Assembly: GCF_023242315.1 (NCBI RefSeq)
Contig: NZ_JALLIY010000013.1
Span: 62,001-126,000 of the forward strand
Direction of reading: 5' to 3'
DNA: 64,000 bases
DNA from: Pseudomonas sp. MWU13-2105
Lineage (GTDB): Bacteria > Pseudomonadota > Gammaproteobacteria > Pseudomonadales > Pseudomonadaceae
The notes under the pieces are model-generated. The model was not told the origin of the DNA. It saw nothing but the letters and a program-made list of their open reading frames with translations, and searched no databases. Positions 25,775 to 33,933 of this stretch are shown here, one piece after another. Every line of letters starts with the position of its first letter. Position 1 is the first letter of the stretch. Made by a program: the position numbers and the translations under genes.

Positions 25775-26749
25775 CTACATGCAGGCGCGGCAGCCGGCAG
25801 CAATGGACAGGGTGTTGCCTTGTTGGTTGCCGGCACCGGCCGCCACGTTGGCACCCACGTTGCCGGAGGCATTGTTGAGCGAGTTGTTGATGCTGGCGTT
25901 GTTGACCACTGGCATTTTCCAGCCATTAGGTGTCATGACTTGATAGGTGATCACACCGTCCAGTTCGATGGTGCCCATCTCGGTACCCTTGATGGTTTCT
26001 TTTCCTTTTCCTTTGTCACCGCCACCCCAGCTGTCATTGCCATAACCACCTTTGCCGCTGCTTTCGGTACCTGAGAAGGTGCCTTTGTAGCTGCCGTCAA
26101 TATCGATAGTGGATTTGAGGGTGGTGACTTTGTAGGCTTGCACCGCACTGTTGTCGACTTTCAGGCCGGTGGAGGTCTGGGTAGCCGCACCGCTTGCCGA
26201 AGCGACACGACCGCCGGATACCGCGATGGCCAGGTCGTTTTTCTGTTGGTTGAAGTCGCCGGCGGCCACGTTGACACCCATGTTGCCGGAGCCATTGTTG
26301 CCGGAGTCGTTCATAGAGCCGTTGTTCTGGGTGGATTGGTTGTAGACCGTGTTGCCATAGTTGGACTGAGTCAAGCTGGTGCTGGAAGTGGCGCTGCCGA
26401 AGATAAAGCTTTCGTCGGCGGTGGCCAGCGCGGCTTCGTTGAGTTGCTGGTTGCCGTCACCGGCTGCGGTGTTGGCGCCGATGTTACCGCTGGCACCGTT
26501 CAGCGAGCTGTTGATGCTGCCGTTGTTCTTGGTGCCTTGGTTGTTTACGACGTTGCCGTGGCTGTCCTGCTTGTCGTTCACCGAGGCGGTGGCGCCGGCG
26601 GTGATTTGCAGCAGGGTGGCGAGGCTAGGGCCGTGGTCATGGTCATGATGACGACGACCGTGTCCTTCATCTCCGCCTGCCTGAGCGGCCATTGCCATGA
26701 TGGCGGCCAGTGCGAAGACCAGTGGTTTGAGAGCCATTGTGGGTTTCAT
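25775..26749 (-). CDS. fapC: FapC, major subunit of functional amyloid fibres
   Basis: A 324-residue secreted protein with a signal peptide (about 1-24) and a His/Asp-rich segment right after it (HGRRHHDHDHG). Three imperfect Asn/Gln/Gly-rich repeats are seen at about residues 74-110, 140-176 and 281-317, each with a core like NGSxNxSxNxxSGNxGxNxAAGxxNQQ. Linker 1 is about 29 residues and linker 2 about 104, Gly/Lys/Ser-rich. The C-terminus carries CRAC (C320, C323), the CxxC motif typical of FapC. It builds the extracellular amyloid fibre that supports biofilms. Confidence 0.95.
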   Translation of the reverse strand: MKPTMALKPLVFALAAIMAMAAQAGGDEGHGRRHHDHDHGPSLATLLQITAGATASVNDKQDSHGNVVNNQGTKNNGSINSSLNGASGNIGANTAAGDGNQQLNEAALATADESFIFGSATSSTSLTQSNYGNTVYNQSTQNNGSMNDSGNNGSGNMGVNVAAGDFNQQKNDLAIAVSGGRVASASGAATQTSTGLKVDNSAVQAYKVTTLKSTIDIDGSYKGTFSGTESSGKGGYGNDSWGGGDKGKGKETIKGTEMGTIELDGVITYQVMTPNGWKMPVVNNASINNSLNNASGNVGANVAAGAGNQQGNTLSIAAGCRACM

Positions 26750-26815
26750 GGTGTGTATCTCCGTGCTTTATTAGTTGAGTTAAGTGTTGGTACTTTCTAA
26801 TTGGCACTGCACGGG

Positions 26816-27391
26816 TCAATCAGCGACCCGGATACTGAGGGTGTTAGCCATACGGTTGCCCACCCCCGCGCTCTGGCTCACCTGAATCACTCCTCGGCTG
26901 CCGGTGAAGGCCTGGTCGCTGGTAACGACCTGGCGGCTGCCTGGTGGTGTGGAAGAGCCTGAGTTCGTTGACAGCGCCACGTTCTGTTGCGACAGGACGC
27001 TGTCGTCGATGCTTTGTGGCACAGCACTGATGCTGATGCGCACGACGTTGATCATCTGGTTGTTGGCGCCGGCGGATTGGTTGACCCCAACCATGCCGTT
27101 GCCGTTACTGAAAGCGTTGCCCTGGATGGCCGCCTTGGCGTCGATCGCGGTGCTGGCACCGGTGGTGATTTTCTGGCTCAGCGAGGTGCTGGCGCTGGCG
27201 CTGGTGCCAACCGCGATGGCGCGGCTGTTGAGCTGTTGCTGCTGGTCGCCAGCGGCCTGGTTGACCATCACGTTGCCGTTGTATTGCTGGCCGCTGTTGC
27301 TGATGATGGCGCTGTCGATCACCGGGCTGGCGGAGTCGGCCAGTACGCTGGCGCTGCTGAACAGGGCGAGAAGAAACAGTGAATGGCGCAT
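26816..27391 (-). CDS. fapB: FapB, minor amyloid subunit/nucleator
   Basis: A 191-residue secreted protein with a signal peptide (1-18). It shares the repeat design of FapC in shorter form: repeats at about residues 25-61, 85-122 and 155-190, each with a core such as GNVMVNQAAGDQQQQLN, GMVGVNQSAGANNQMIN and GVIQVSQSAGVGNRMAN. FapB is the proposed nucleator of FapC polymerisation. It starts one base after the fapA stop, so translation is probably coupled. Confidence 0.93.
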   Translation of the reverse strand: MRHSLFLLALFSSASVLADSASPVIDSAIISNSGQQYNGNVMVNQAAGDQQQQLNSRAIAVGTSASASTSLSQKITTGASTAIDAKAAIQGNAFSNGNGMVGVNQSAGANNQMINVVRISISAVPQSIDDSVLSQQNVALSTNSGSSTPPGSRQVVTSDQAFTGSRGVIQVSQSAGVGNRMANTLSIRVAD

Positions 27392-27392
27392 G

Positions 27393-27833
27393 TCATTGCC
27401 CCTTGCCGATGGCGCCGAGGGCGTTCATGCCGGCCGAGAGTCCGCGGTTGACCGTATTGGCGATGCTGGCGCCACTGCCGCCGCCGTGTCCGGCTGCCAT
27501 TCCCGGCAGGCCATTGGGGTTGTTCAGGCCCGGCATGTCGGCGGTATGCCTGTCGATCAAGTTGCTGATGGAGCCACCGGTGCTGACGCCGGCAATGTCG
27601 CCGTCACTCAGCTCCTTGCCGGTAATCGAGGTGATACGGGCGGCCTGGTTGGCGTTGACCGTGGTCGGATTGGGGTCGGGTTGCGCCGGTGCACGGCCCC
27701 AGGACTCTGGCTGCAGGGGACGGCTCAGCACGATCACCCCGTTGCCGCCGGCCTGGACCGTGAGGCTGAGCATCGAACTGATCGCGCAACTGATCAGCAA
27801 GGTGCGGGTAAAGCCGATTGTGAGTGTCCCCAT
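27393..27833 (-). CDS. fapA: FapA, first gene product of the fap operon
   Basis: A 146-residue exported protein with a signal peptide (residues about 1-28, ending LTVQAGG) and a low-complexity, Pro/Gly/Asn-rich mature part, including GLPGMAAGHGGGSG. FapA is believed to act in the periplasm, affecting the ratio and state of FapB and FapC, but its exact task is unsettled. AAGGA lies 8 bases before the ATG. About 54 bases upstream lies a sigma-54-type promoter element. Confidence 0.9.
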   Translation of the reverse strand: MGTLTIGFTRTLLISCAISSMLSLTVQAGGNGVIVLSRPLQPESWGRAPAQPDPNPTTVNANQAARITSITGKELSDGDIAGVSTGGSISNLIDRHTADMPGLNNPNGLPGMAAGHGGGSGASIANTVNRGLSAGMNALGAIGKGQ

Positions 27834-27886
27834 GGCGGGATTCCTTCTTCAGTACGCAGGCCCTGGCCTGGCGTTGACAAGGAGAG

Positions 27887-27902
27887 AGCAGAAGCTGTGC
27901 CG
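27887..27902 (-). promoter_or_regulatory. Sigma-54 (-24/-12) promoter of the fap operon
   Basis: Read on the minus strand the element is CGGCACAGCTTCTGCT: GG and GC separated by exactly 10 bases, matching the TGGCAC-N5-TTGCT consensus at most key positions. The transcript start would be near 27875, giving a leader of about 42 bases before fapA. The sigma-54 activator gene at the other end of the operon supports the reading. Confidence 0.75.
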
Positions 27903-27962
27903 CTTTTTGTTTTTCCTTTGATAACAATGAGTTGTTTTTGATTACGGATGAAACGCGCGGAA

Positions 27963-27977
27963 GCTGTTTCAGGAATG
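27963..27977. promoter_or_regulatory. Upstream repeat copy 1, candidate activator site for fap
   Basis: GCTGTTTCAGGAATG occurs here and again at 28119-28133. This copy continues as AGACAG, making an imperfect inverted repeat CTGTTTC-N6-GAGACAG. It lies about 75 bases upstream of the -24 element, in the range where enhancer-binding proteins bind. Confidence 0.5.
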
Positions 27978-28118
27978 AGACAGTAGCGAGGGGACTAGGC
28001 GGGGAGATTTCTGCGCAACGCGGTAATACGGGCCTTTCAGGGTTGGTGTATCAGCGGCTTAACACCTGGGGCGTTGCGGGAGTTGAACCATTGATTTTGA
28101 GGCTTTGCCCGTGTATCG

Positions 28119-28133
28119 GCTGTTTCAGGAATG
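28119..28133. promoter_or_regulatory. Upstream repeat copy 2, candidate activator site for fap
   Basis: Second exact copy of GCTGTTTCAGGAATG, 156 bases from the first and about 220 bases upstream of the fap -24 element. The similarity extends a few bases beyond (GACACTG against GAGACAG). The rest of 27903-28261 contains no gene I can support. Confidence 0.5.
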
Positions 28134-28239
28134 GACACTGGCTGGAAAACGGCCGGGTTTGACCTTGAGAATACGATGGTTCCCGTAGGTGCTGGCTGGT
28201 CGGTGATTGGGCCCTTGGGTCTTGCATCGCTCTCACGGT

Positions 28240-28268
28240 CGCCATCGCCGGCAAGCCGGCTCTACAAG
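28240..28268. repeat. Partial REP sequence
   Basis: CGCCATCGCCGGCAAGCCGG followed by CTCTACAAGG is one half of a REP element of the type seen as pairs elsewhere in the window (for example 38233-38387). It overlaps the 3' end of the following gene by a few bases. Confidence 0.7.
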
Positions 28269-28813
28269 GATGGTGTTTTATCTTCAAGTAGTCGGGTGAC
28301 GGCCGTGAAGGCCTGCTCACGACGCGCCCGCCAATCGCCGTCAATCACGCTCAAGGTTTGTCGATGCCGCGTCAGCCAGTCCAGGCTGGCGGCGAAAAAC
28401 GCCTGGCGTTCGCTAAGCTGCGGCTGGCAGCGCTGGCCGTCATCGGTCCAACCCACGCCTTCGGGGCGCAGTAGCAGGTGCAGGTCATAGTGGCGGGCCC
28501 GCAGGGCCTGTTCGATCCACTCCGGGCATTCCCCGAACAGGGTCCGGCTCCAGAGCAGGTTGCTCAGCAAGTGGGTATCGAGAATCAGCAGCGCCGGCGT
28601 CTGCGTGCGGGCCGCGTCCTCCCACTCCAACTGCCCGCGGGCGATGGCCGGGATATCCGCCAGGCAGGTGTCGCGCGGGTTGCACTCGATGAAATAACGC
28701 ACGTATTCGCCCACCACCAAGCCGCCGAAGTGCGCTTGCAGCTCGGCGGACAACCAGCTTTTACCACTGGACTCAGGCCCCGCCAGGACGACGACCTTCA
28801 TGGGCGTGGGCAT
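28262..28813 (-). CDS. NadR-like AAA ATPase/probable ribosylnicotinamide kinase
   Basis: A 183-residue P-loop protein with Walker A AGPESSGKSWL (about residues 11-21), the segment VVGEYVRYFIE, and LLILDTHLLSNLLWS. These match the C-terminal ribosylnicotinamide kinase domain of NadR, here as a stand-alone protein. It would phosphorylate nicotinamide riboside in NAD salvage. AAGGA lies 7 bases before the ATG. From memory, the P. aeruginosa counterpart lies between fap and uppP together with a PnuC-type transporter; no such transporter is seen here. Confidence 0.75.
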   Translation of the reverse strand: MPTPMKVVVLAGPESSGKSWLSAELQAHFGGLVVGEYVRYFIECNPRDTCLADIPAIARGQLEWEDAARTQTPALLILDTHLLSNLLWSRTLFGECPEWIEQALRARHYDLHLLLRPEGVGWTDDGQRCQPQLSERQAFFAASLDWLTRHRQTLSVIDGDWRARREQAFTAVTRLLEDKTPSL

Positions 28814-28863
28814 GGGGATTCCTTGGGCGCGAAAAAAAGGACGGCGATTGTACCCTCCTGCCG

Positions 28864-30498
28864 TCAGACCTTGAACTGCTTGAGCAAGGTATTGAGCTGC
28901 TGGCTCAGGGCCTTGAGTTTTTCGCTGTCGACACTCGATTGCTCGGCCGCCAGGGCCGTGCTGTGGGACAGGCCCGCCGCGTCGGTGACGTTCTGGTTGA
29001 TTTCTTCCACCACATGGGACTGTTCAAGGGTGGCGCTGGCAATCGAGGCGTTGAGCCCGTTGAGGTTGCGCAGGGCCTGGCCGATGGCGTTCAGGCTCTC
29101 GCCGGCCAGGCCCGCCTGCTCGATGGTCAGTTGCGAGGCCCGGCTGCTGTCGCCGATGACCTTCACGGCGGCTTCGGAATGGCCTTGCAGGCGTTCGATC
29201 ATTGACTGGATCTCCGCCGTGGACTTCTGTGTACGCTGGGCCAGCAGGCGCACCTCATCGGCCACCACGGCAAAGCCGCGGCCCTGTTCACCGGCCCGGG
29301 CCGCCTCGATGGCGGCGTTCAGGGCCAGCAGGTTGGTCTGTTCGGCAATCGAGCGAATCACTTCAAGAACGCTGCCGATCTGCGTGCTTTCGGCCGCCAG
29401 GGTCCGGATCACTTCGACTGCCTGGTTGATGGTGGCGCAGAGCGAGTCGATCTGTTGCAGGCTGTTGTCGATGTTCAACTGGCCCTGCCGGGCCTGCGCT
29501 TCGGCATCACGCATTTCGCTGGCGGCCTGCTCGGCATTCTTGGCTACATCCTGCACGCCATAGGTGACTTCGTTGATGGCCGTCGCGACCATTTCCATCT
29601 GTTGCGATTGCTGCTGGCTGCGGGCCTGGGCCTGGGTGGCGTTGCTGCCCAGGTCGCTGGAAGACTGACCGAGCGCGGTTGCCGAGTCCTGGAGCTGGCC
29701 GACCACGCCGCGCAGCTTGCTGGTAAAACCGTTGAAATGGCGGGCCAGTTGCGTCACTTCGTCTTGCCCGTGGGTATCGAGGCTGCGGGTCAGGTCGCTT
29801 TCACCGCTGGCGATATTGGCCATGGCGTTCACGGTTTCCTGCAAGGGGCGCACAATGCTGCGGGCAATCATCATCACCAGCAGTGCCATGATCAGCGCAA
29901 TCCCCAGGCCGATCAGCGAGGCGCGCCATACCTGGCCATAGAACTCGTCCTGCAGGTCGTCGACGTACACGCCGGAGCCGATGATCCAGCCCCAGGGTTC
30001 GAAGAGCTGTACATAGGAGGTTTTCTGCACCGGCGCGCTGGCCCCGGGTTTCGGCCAGCGGTAGTTGATCAGACCCGCGCCCTTGGCCTTGGTCAGGCTG
30101 ACCATCTCGTTGAACAGCGCGTAGCCGTCCGGGTCCTTGACTGCCGACAGGTCCTGGCCTTCGAGCTTGGGATTGGCCGGGTGCATGATCATCACCGGGC
30201 GCTGGTCGTTGATCCAGAAATAGTCGGTCTGGTTGTAGCGCAGGCCGCGTATCGCGTTCATCGCCTGCTTCTGCGCGGCCTCGCGACTGAGGCTGCCGGC
30301 GGTTTCCAGGTCATGGTAGTAGTTGAGGACGCCACTGGCGACCTGGACCACGTGCTGGGTCTTTTGCGCCTTGCCCTGGTACAGGTCGTCATGGATCTGC
30401 TGGAGCATCAACAGGCCCAGGGTCAGCAGCATTGCCATGGCGACGACGAGGATGAGCCATAGTCGCCGACTAATCGACACATTCCGCAAACTATTCAT
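28864..30498 (-). CDS. Methyl-accepting chemotaxis protein with single Cache (sCache_2-type) sensor
   Basis: A 544-residue chemoreceptor. TM1 lies at about residues 12-31, a periplasmic Cache-type domain at about 40-185 (AMNAIRGLRYNQTDYFWIND, VMIMHPANPKLEG, WGWIIGSGVYVDD), TM2 at about 193-213, then HAMP, and the signalling tip with EQTNLLALNAAIEAARAGEQ and GRGFAVVADEVRLLAQRT. Single-Cache receptors of this type often sense organic acids such as malate or acetate. No C-terminal pentapeptide for the methylation enzymes is present. It lies alone between the NadR-like gene and uppP. Confidence 0.92.
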   Translation of the reverse strand: MNSLRNVSISRRLWLILVVAMAMLLTLGLLMLQQIHDDLYQGKAQKTQHVVQVASGVLNYYHDLETAGSLSREAAQKQAMNAIRGLRYNQTDYFWINDQRPVMIMHPANPKLEGQDLSAVKDPDGYALFNEMVSLTKAKGAGLINYRWPKPGASAPVQKTSYVQLFEPWGWIIGSGVYVDDLQDEFYGQVWRASLIGLGIALIMALLVMMIARSIVRPLQETVNAMANIASGESDLTRSLDTHGQDEVTQLARHFNGFTSKLRGVVGQLQDSATALGQSSSDLGSNATQAQARSQQQSQQMEMVATAINEVTYGVQDVAKNAEQAASEMRDAEAQARQGQLNIDNSLQQIDSLCATINQAVEVIRTLAAESTQIGSVLEVIRSIAEQTNLLALNAAIEAARAGEQGRGFAVVADEVRLLAQRTQKSTAEIQSMIERLQGHSEAAVKVIGDSSRASQLTIEQAGLAGESLNAIGQALRNLNGLNASIASATLEQSHVVEEINQNVTDAAGLSHSTALAAEQSSVDSEKLKALSQQLNTLLKQFKV

Positions 30499-30794
30499 GA
30501 GGACACCGCTCCTGGTTTCTTCTTGTTTTGATCATCGCCGATCTGCATCCAAACAGGTTTTGTCGCGCCTGCCCAGTAGGCTTATGGCTACTTTCCAGGC
30601 AGCGACAAACAGGCGTGTCTGATAGGATCTCGGCGCGAAATCGCTAAACCTGAGTTGATGTTTGATTTTTCAGGCATTTTTTACGTTTTGACGACAAGCG
30701 GTACGGCACGCTGGGCACCGGTCGCCCACGGACGGATGATCGAATGTCGAATTTTTCAAGTGTCACGCGGGTTGCGTGGCGGCATGGGGGAATA

Positions 30795-31622
30795 ATGGAT
30801 CTTTGGACCGCCGCACAAGCAGTGATTCTGGGTATTGTCGAGGGCTTGACGGAGTTCCTGCCGATCTCCAGCACCGGGCACCAGATTATCGTCGCGGACC
30901 TGCTGGACTTCGGCGGGGAGAGGGCGATTGCCTTCAATATCATCATCCAGCTCGGGGCGATCCTGGCGGTGCTGTGGGAGTTTCGCCACAAAGTGTTTTC
31001 GGTGGTCCGCGACCTGCCGACGCAGCGCAATGCCCAGCGCTTTACCCTCAACCTGCTGGTGGCATTCCTGCCGGCGGTGGTGCTGGGGGTGTTGTTCAAG
31101 GAGATCATCGCTACCTACCTGTTCAACCCGATCACCGTCGCCGCCGCTCTGGTGGTGGGCGGCCTGGTCATCCTCTGGGCCGAGCGCCGCCAGCACGTGG
31201 TACATGCGGAGACGGTGGATGAGATCACCTGGAAAGACGCCCTCAAGGTGGGTTTCGCCCAGTGCCTGGCGATGATTCCCGGCACCTCGCGTTCCGGTGC
31301 GACCATTATCGGCGGCTTGCTGTTCGGGCTGTCACGCAAGACCGCCACCGAGTTTTCGTTCTTCCTGGCGATGCCGACCATGGTCGCCGCCGCGGTGTAC
31401 TCCGGCTATGGTTTCCGCCAGCAGTTCCAGATCGCCGATTTGCCGGTGATCGCCCTCGGCTTCGTGACCTCCTTTGTCTTTGCGATGATCGCCGTGCGTG
31501 GCCTGCTTAAATTCATCGCCAGCCACACCTACGTGGCATTCGCCTGGTACCGGATCGTCTTCGGCCTGGTGATCCTGGCCACCTGGCAATTCGGCTGGGT
31601 TGACTGGGCGAGCCACGGATGA
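30795..31622 (+). CDS. uppP: Undecaprenyl-diphosphatase UppP (BacA)
   Basis: A 275-residue inner-membrane protein that recycles undecaprenyl diphosphate to the monophosphate carrier for peptidoglycan and other envelope polymers. The two signature segments are seen: EGLTEFLPISSTGH near the start and PGTSRSGATI around residue 160, with several hydrophobic helices. The ATG at 30795 (MDLWTAAQAVILGIVEG) fits the family start better than the in-frame codon at 30744. The next gene overlaps its stop by 4 bp. Confidence 0.95.
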   Translation: MDLWTAAQAVILGIVEGLTEFLPISSTGHQIIVADLLDFGGERAIAFNIIIQLGAILAVLWEFRHKVFSVVRDLPTQRNAQRFTLNLLVAFLPAVVLGVLFKEIIATYLFNPITVAAALVVGGLVILWAERRQHVVHAETVDEITWKDALKVGFAQCLAMIPGTSRSGATIIGGLLFGLSRKTATEFSFFLAMPTMVAAAVYSGYGFRQQFQIADLPVIALGFVTSFVFAMIAVRGLLKFIASHTYVAFAWYRIVFGLVILATWQFGWVDWASHG

Positions 31623-32050
31623 GCACACCATCTGGCCAGGAAGGTACTCGCCGGGGCGCTGGTCGGGTCCAGCACCTCAAACTCAAACTGGCGCTACTCC
31701 TGGTGCTCTGCGTATTGCCCGGATCCGGCGCGTTGCAGATGTGGCTCGACGGTGGCTCGGCGTTTGCGCTGTGGGCGTACGGGCTCGTCAGCCCGCTGGC
31801 GTTCGTCCTCTATTGGCGCGACAAGCGCAAAGCCCGCGATGCAACCTGGCGTACACCGGAAAAGGTCCTGCACGCCATCGAGCTGCTGGGCGGCTGGCCG
31901 GGGGCGCTGATCGCCCAGCAGGTGTTTCGGCACAAGACCCGTAAAGTCTCGTATCAGCTGGTGTTCTGGCTGATCGTGTTGCTGCACCAGGTTTTCTGGA
32001 TCGACCACCTGTTCCTCGGCGCCGGTCTGGCGCACCTGTCCTTTTTATAA
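31619..32050 (+). CDS. DUF1294 family small membrane protein
   Basis: A 143-residue protein with about four hydrophobic segments. The core WAYGLVSPLAFVLYWRDKRKA, then RTPEKVLHAIELLGGWPGAL, followed by FRHKTRKVSYQLVFW, is the DUF1294 pattern. Function of this family is unknown; in some proteins it is joined to a cold-shock domain, here absent. It overlaps uppP by 4 bp, so it is co-translated with it, and it is convergent with the YjbR-like gene (6-bp overlap of stops). Confidence 0.85.
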   Translation: MSTPSGQEGTRRGAGRVQHLKLKLALLLVLCVLPGSGALQMWLDGGSAFALWAYGLVSPLAFVLYWRDKRKARDATWRTPEKVLHAIELLGGWPGALIAQQVFRHKTRKVSYQLVFWLIVLLHQVFWIDHLFLGAGLAHLSFL

Positions 32051-32404
32051 CAGCAGGCCGACCTGGACACGCTTGGGCAGTTTCGCCACCACCAGTTGGT
32101 GCGAGCGCTGGATCAGCCCTTGCAGTTCTTCACACCCCAGCGGGTAGGGGCTGTCCATGATGATCCAGTGGGCCCTGGCCAGATACGGTGCGGGTCCGAT
32201 CCCCGGACGGTCGACATGGCCGAGGAACAGCTCCTGGTCGACCTTGAAGGCCAGGGAGTCGCCGCGTAGCCCCTGCACGGCGAACATCTTGTTCCCGGCA
32301 ACGGAAAACACCCGCACGCCGCCCCATTTGTAGTCTTCCCGCGCGCCGGGCAGGGTCAGGCAGAAACGCGCGACATCTTCCCGGCTCAGGCTTGATCTTT
32401 TCAC
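32045..32404 (-). CDS. MmcQ/YjbR family protein
   Basis: A 119-residue protein with the family's pattern: LPGAREDYKWGGVRVFSVAGNKMFAV at about residues 18-43 (shown here only in part by GVRVFSVAGNKMFAV), LAFKVDQELF, and ARAHWIIMD. The fold is a double-wing DNA-binding type, but the role is unknown. It starts with GTG at 32404, overlapping the LysR stop by 4 bp (GTGA), so both are read from one mRNA. Confidence 0.82.
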   Translation of the reverse strand: MKRSSLSREDVARFCLTLPGAREDYKWGGVRVFSVAGNKMFAVQGLRGDSLAFKVDQELFLGHVDRPGIGPAPYLARAHWIIMDSPYPLGCEELQGLIQRSHQLVVAKLPKRVQVGLLL

Positions 32405-33309
32405 AGTGCTCTATCTCCGCAACCTTTGAAAGCCTCGGCCAGGTGGTCGATCCAGGCCCGTACCGCCGGCAACACGCCGCGCCGATGGGGGTAGACGGCC
32501 TGTAGCCAGCCGCCGGGCAAGGACCATTCGGGAAGTATCCGCACGAAGGTGCCATTGGCCAGTTCTTCCTCACAATACAGCATCGGCAGGACAGTGAAGC
32601 CCAGGCCGGCGAGGGCGCAAGCCTTGCGTACGACAAAATCGTCGACTCCGAGCCGGGCCTCGAGGGCCAGTTCGCGTTTTTCCCCGGCGGCGTTGAGCAG
32701 GCTCAGGTGCACCAGGCGATCGGCTTCCAGGGCGCCCAAAATCGGTGCGCTCCTGAGGTCCTCCAGGCGGCTGATGGGGTGTTGCTCGAGAAAGGCCGGC
32801 GTCGCCAGGATGAAGGTCTGTGCCTGGCGCAGGCGGCGGGTCACCAGCAATGGATCTTCGTCGCCCTGTTCGCGGACCCGCAGGGCGACATCGATGCCCT
32901 CGGTCACCAGGTCGACCCGGCGATTGACCATCAGGACTTCCAGCTGGACCAGCGGGTGTGCACTGAGGAAGCTGGAGATCACCCAGGGCATGAACTCCTG
33001 GGCCAGTCCCACCGGAGAGGAGACGCGCAAGCGCCCGCGGGGCTCGCTGGACATGCTGGCCACTGCCTCGTCGGCCATTTCGGCCTCCAGCAGCATTGCC
33101 TGGCAATGGCGCAGATAACGCTCGCCGACGGCGGTCAGCTTCAACTGGCGGGTGGTGCGTTGCAGCAGGCGCGCGCCAAGGCGCTCTTCCAGCTCGGCGA
33201 TCCGCCGCGACAGGCGTGACTTGGGAATCCCCAGCAGGCGTCCGGCCGCCGCGAAGCCGCCGGCTTCGACCACCTTGGCGAAATAATAGAGGTCGTTGAG
33301 GTCTTGCAT
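32401..33309 (-). CDS. LysR-family transcriptional regulator
   Basis: A 302-residue regulator. The N-terminal winged helix-turn-helix reads VVEAGGFAAAGRLLGIPKSR then LSRRIAELEERLGARLLQRT. The C-terminal effector domain starts near residue 90 (GRLRVSSPVGLAQEF). The ATG at 33309 was chosen because the protein then begins MQDLNDLYYFAKVV, as in this subfamily; the frame extends upstream without support. LysR genes of this kind are often divergent from azoR or other quinone reductase genes. Here an azoR lies 1.7 kb away, beyond an apparent insertion. Confidence 0.92.
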   Translation of the reverse strand: MQDLNDLYYFAKVVEAGGFAAAGRLLGIPKSRLSRRIAELEERLGARLLQRTTRQLKLTAVGERYLRHCQAMLLEAEMADEAVASMSSEPRGRLRVSSPVGLAQEFMPWVISSFLSAHPLVQLEVLMVNRRVDLVTEGIDVALRVREQGDEDPLLVTRRLRQAQTFILATPAFLEQHPISRLEDLRSAPILGALEADRLVHLSLLNAAGEKRELALEARLGVDDFVVRKACALAGLGFTVLPMLYCEEELANGTFVRILPEWSLPGGWLQAVYPHRRGVLPAVRAWIDHLAEAFKGCGDRAL

Positions 33310-33430
33310 GGGGCGTGACTCGATTGTTCCAGGAGCAGGACAAGCTATCACATTCAAGCCGGCTGATCGGCTATTGGCTGTGCCTGTAGGACTGTCTCGA
33401 CGCGACCCCACGCTGGCAATCCTCACTTTT
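33306..33430. repeat. LysR/azoR-type promoter region, copy A
   Basis: The region upstream of the LysR gene is about 75% identical, by eye, to 34876-35003 upstream of azoR. Shared blocks include CTATCA-ATT, CCGGCT-ATCGG-TATTGG, CCTGTAGGA and GGC-ATCCTCACTT, in the same order and spacing. In copy A the LysR start lies at the left end, but no azoR follows on the right. Confidence 0.8.
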
Positions 33431-33432
33431 GA

Positions 33433-33657
33433 TCAGACACGCTTCACTTTTACTCCGCTGAGGAAAATCTGAAACTCGGAGTCGCTGATTTGGCTGACGG
33501 GACCGAAATTAAGCGCCCGGAAAAATACTGATCCAGTTTCTCCAGCTGTCACTCCGGCTCCTGCTGCCGTCTGCTGGGTGGACTCGATGATGGTGTAATG
33601 CCGTCCGTGTTTGTCGATGGCTTCAAAACGACTGGTTTCTTGGATGCGCGTTGTCAT
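33433..33657 (-). CDS. Small hypothetical protein
   Basis: A 74-residue soluble protein (MTTRIQETSRFEAIDKHGRH... to VKVKRV) with no signal peptide and no motif I recognise. The pattern of a short basic beta-rich protein is seen (HYTIIES, SEFQIFLSGVKV). ATG at 33657 is followed by a normal coding look, but base use is less GC-rich than the neighbours. It lies in the segment between the two promoter copies and so may have arrived with it. Confidence 0.6.
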   Translation of the reverse strand: MTTRIQETSRFEAIDKHGRHYTIIESTQQTAAGAGVTAGETGSVFFRALNFGPVSQISDSEFQIFLSGVKVKRV

Positions 33658-33933
33658 TTCATGGGAGTCCTTATAGCTTGGCTATGGGCGATCACGGAAA
33701 TGATCCAAGCGGGTATCGCTGATGCTGTTGCTTGTAAAGTTAGCCTTGTCCGAGGTGGTGGAGTTGACAGAGGTCAAATAAAAACGACGGGCACTAATGA
33801 TAGCGTTACTAATGGATTGTAAATGCTTGGAAAGTCTACATTTAGTGAGGTTGGGCTATATCCCGTCAGCGTACGCCAGCCAGAGTTCCGCGCTGAAGGT
33901 TCGAGTGACTGTGCTGGGTGAGGGACTATAGTT

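Noticed and set aside
22851..26800. Plus-strand open frames across the fap operon
   Set aside because: The minus strand encodes the complete, recognisable FapC-F set; the plus-strand frames are antisense shadows.
30499..30620. Possible sigma-28 promoter upstream of the Cache chemoreceptor (GCCATAAG on the minus strand)
   Set aside because: It lacks a base of the GCCGATAA signature and has no matching -35.
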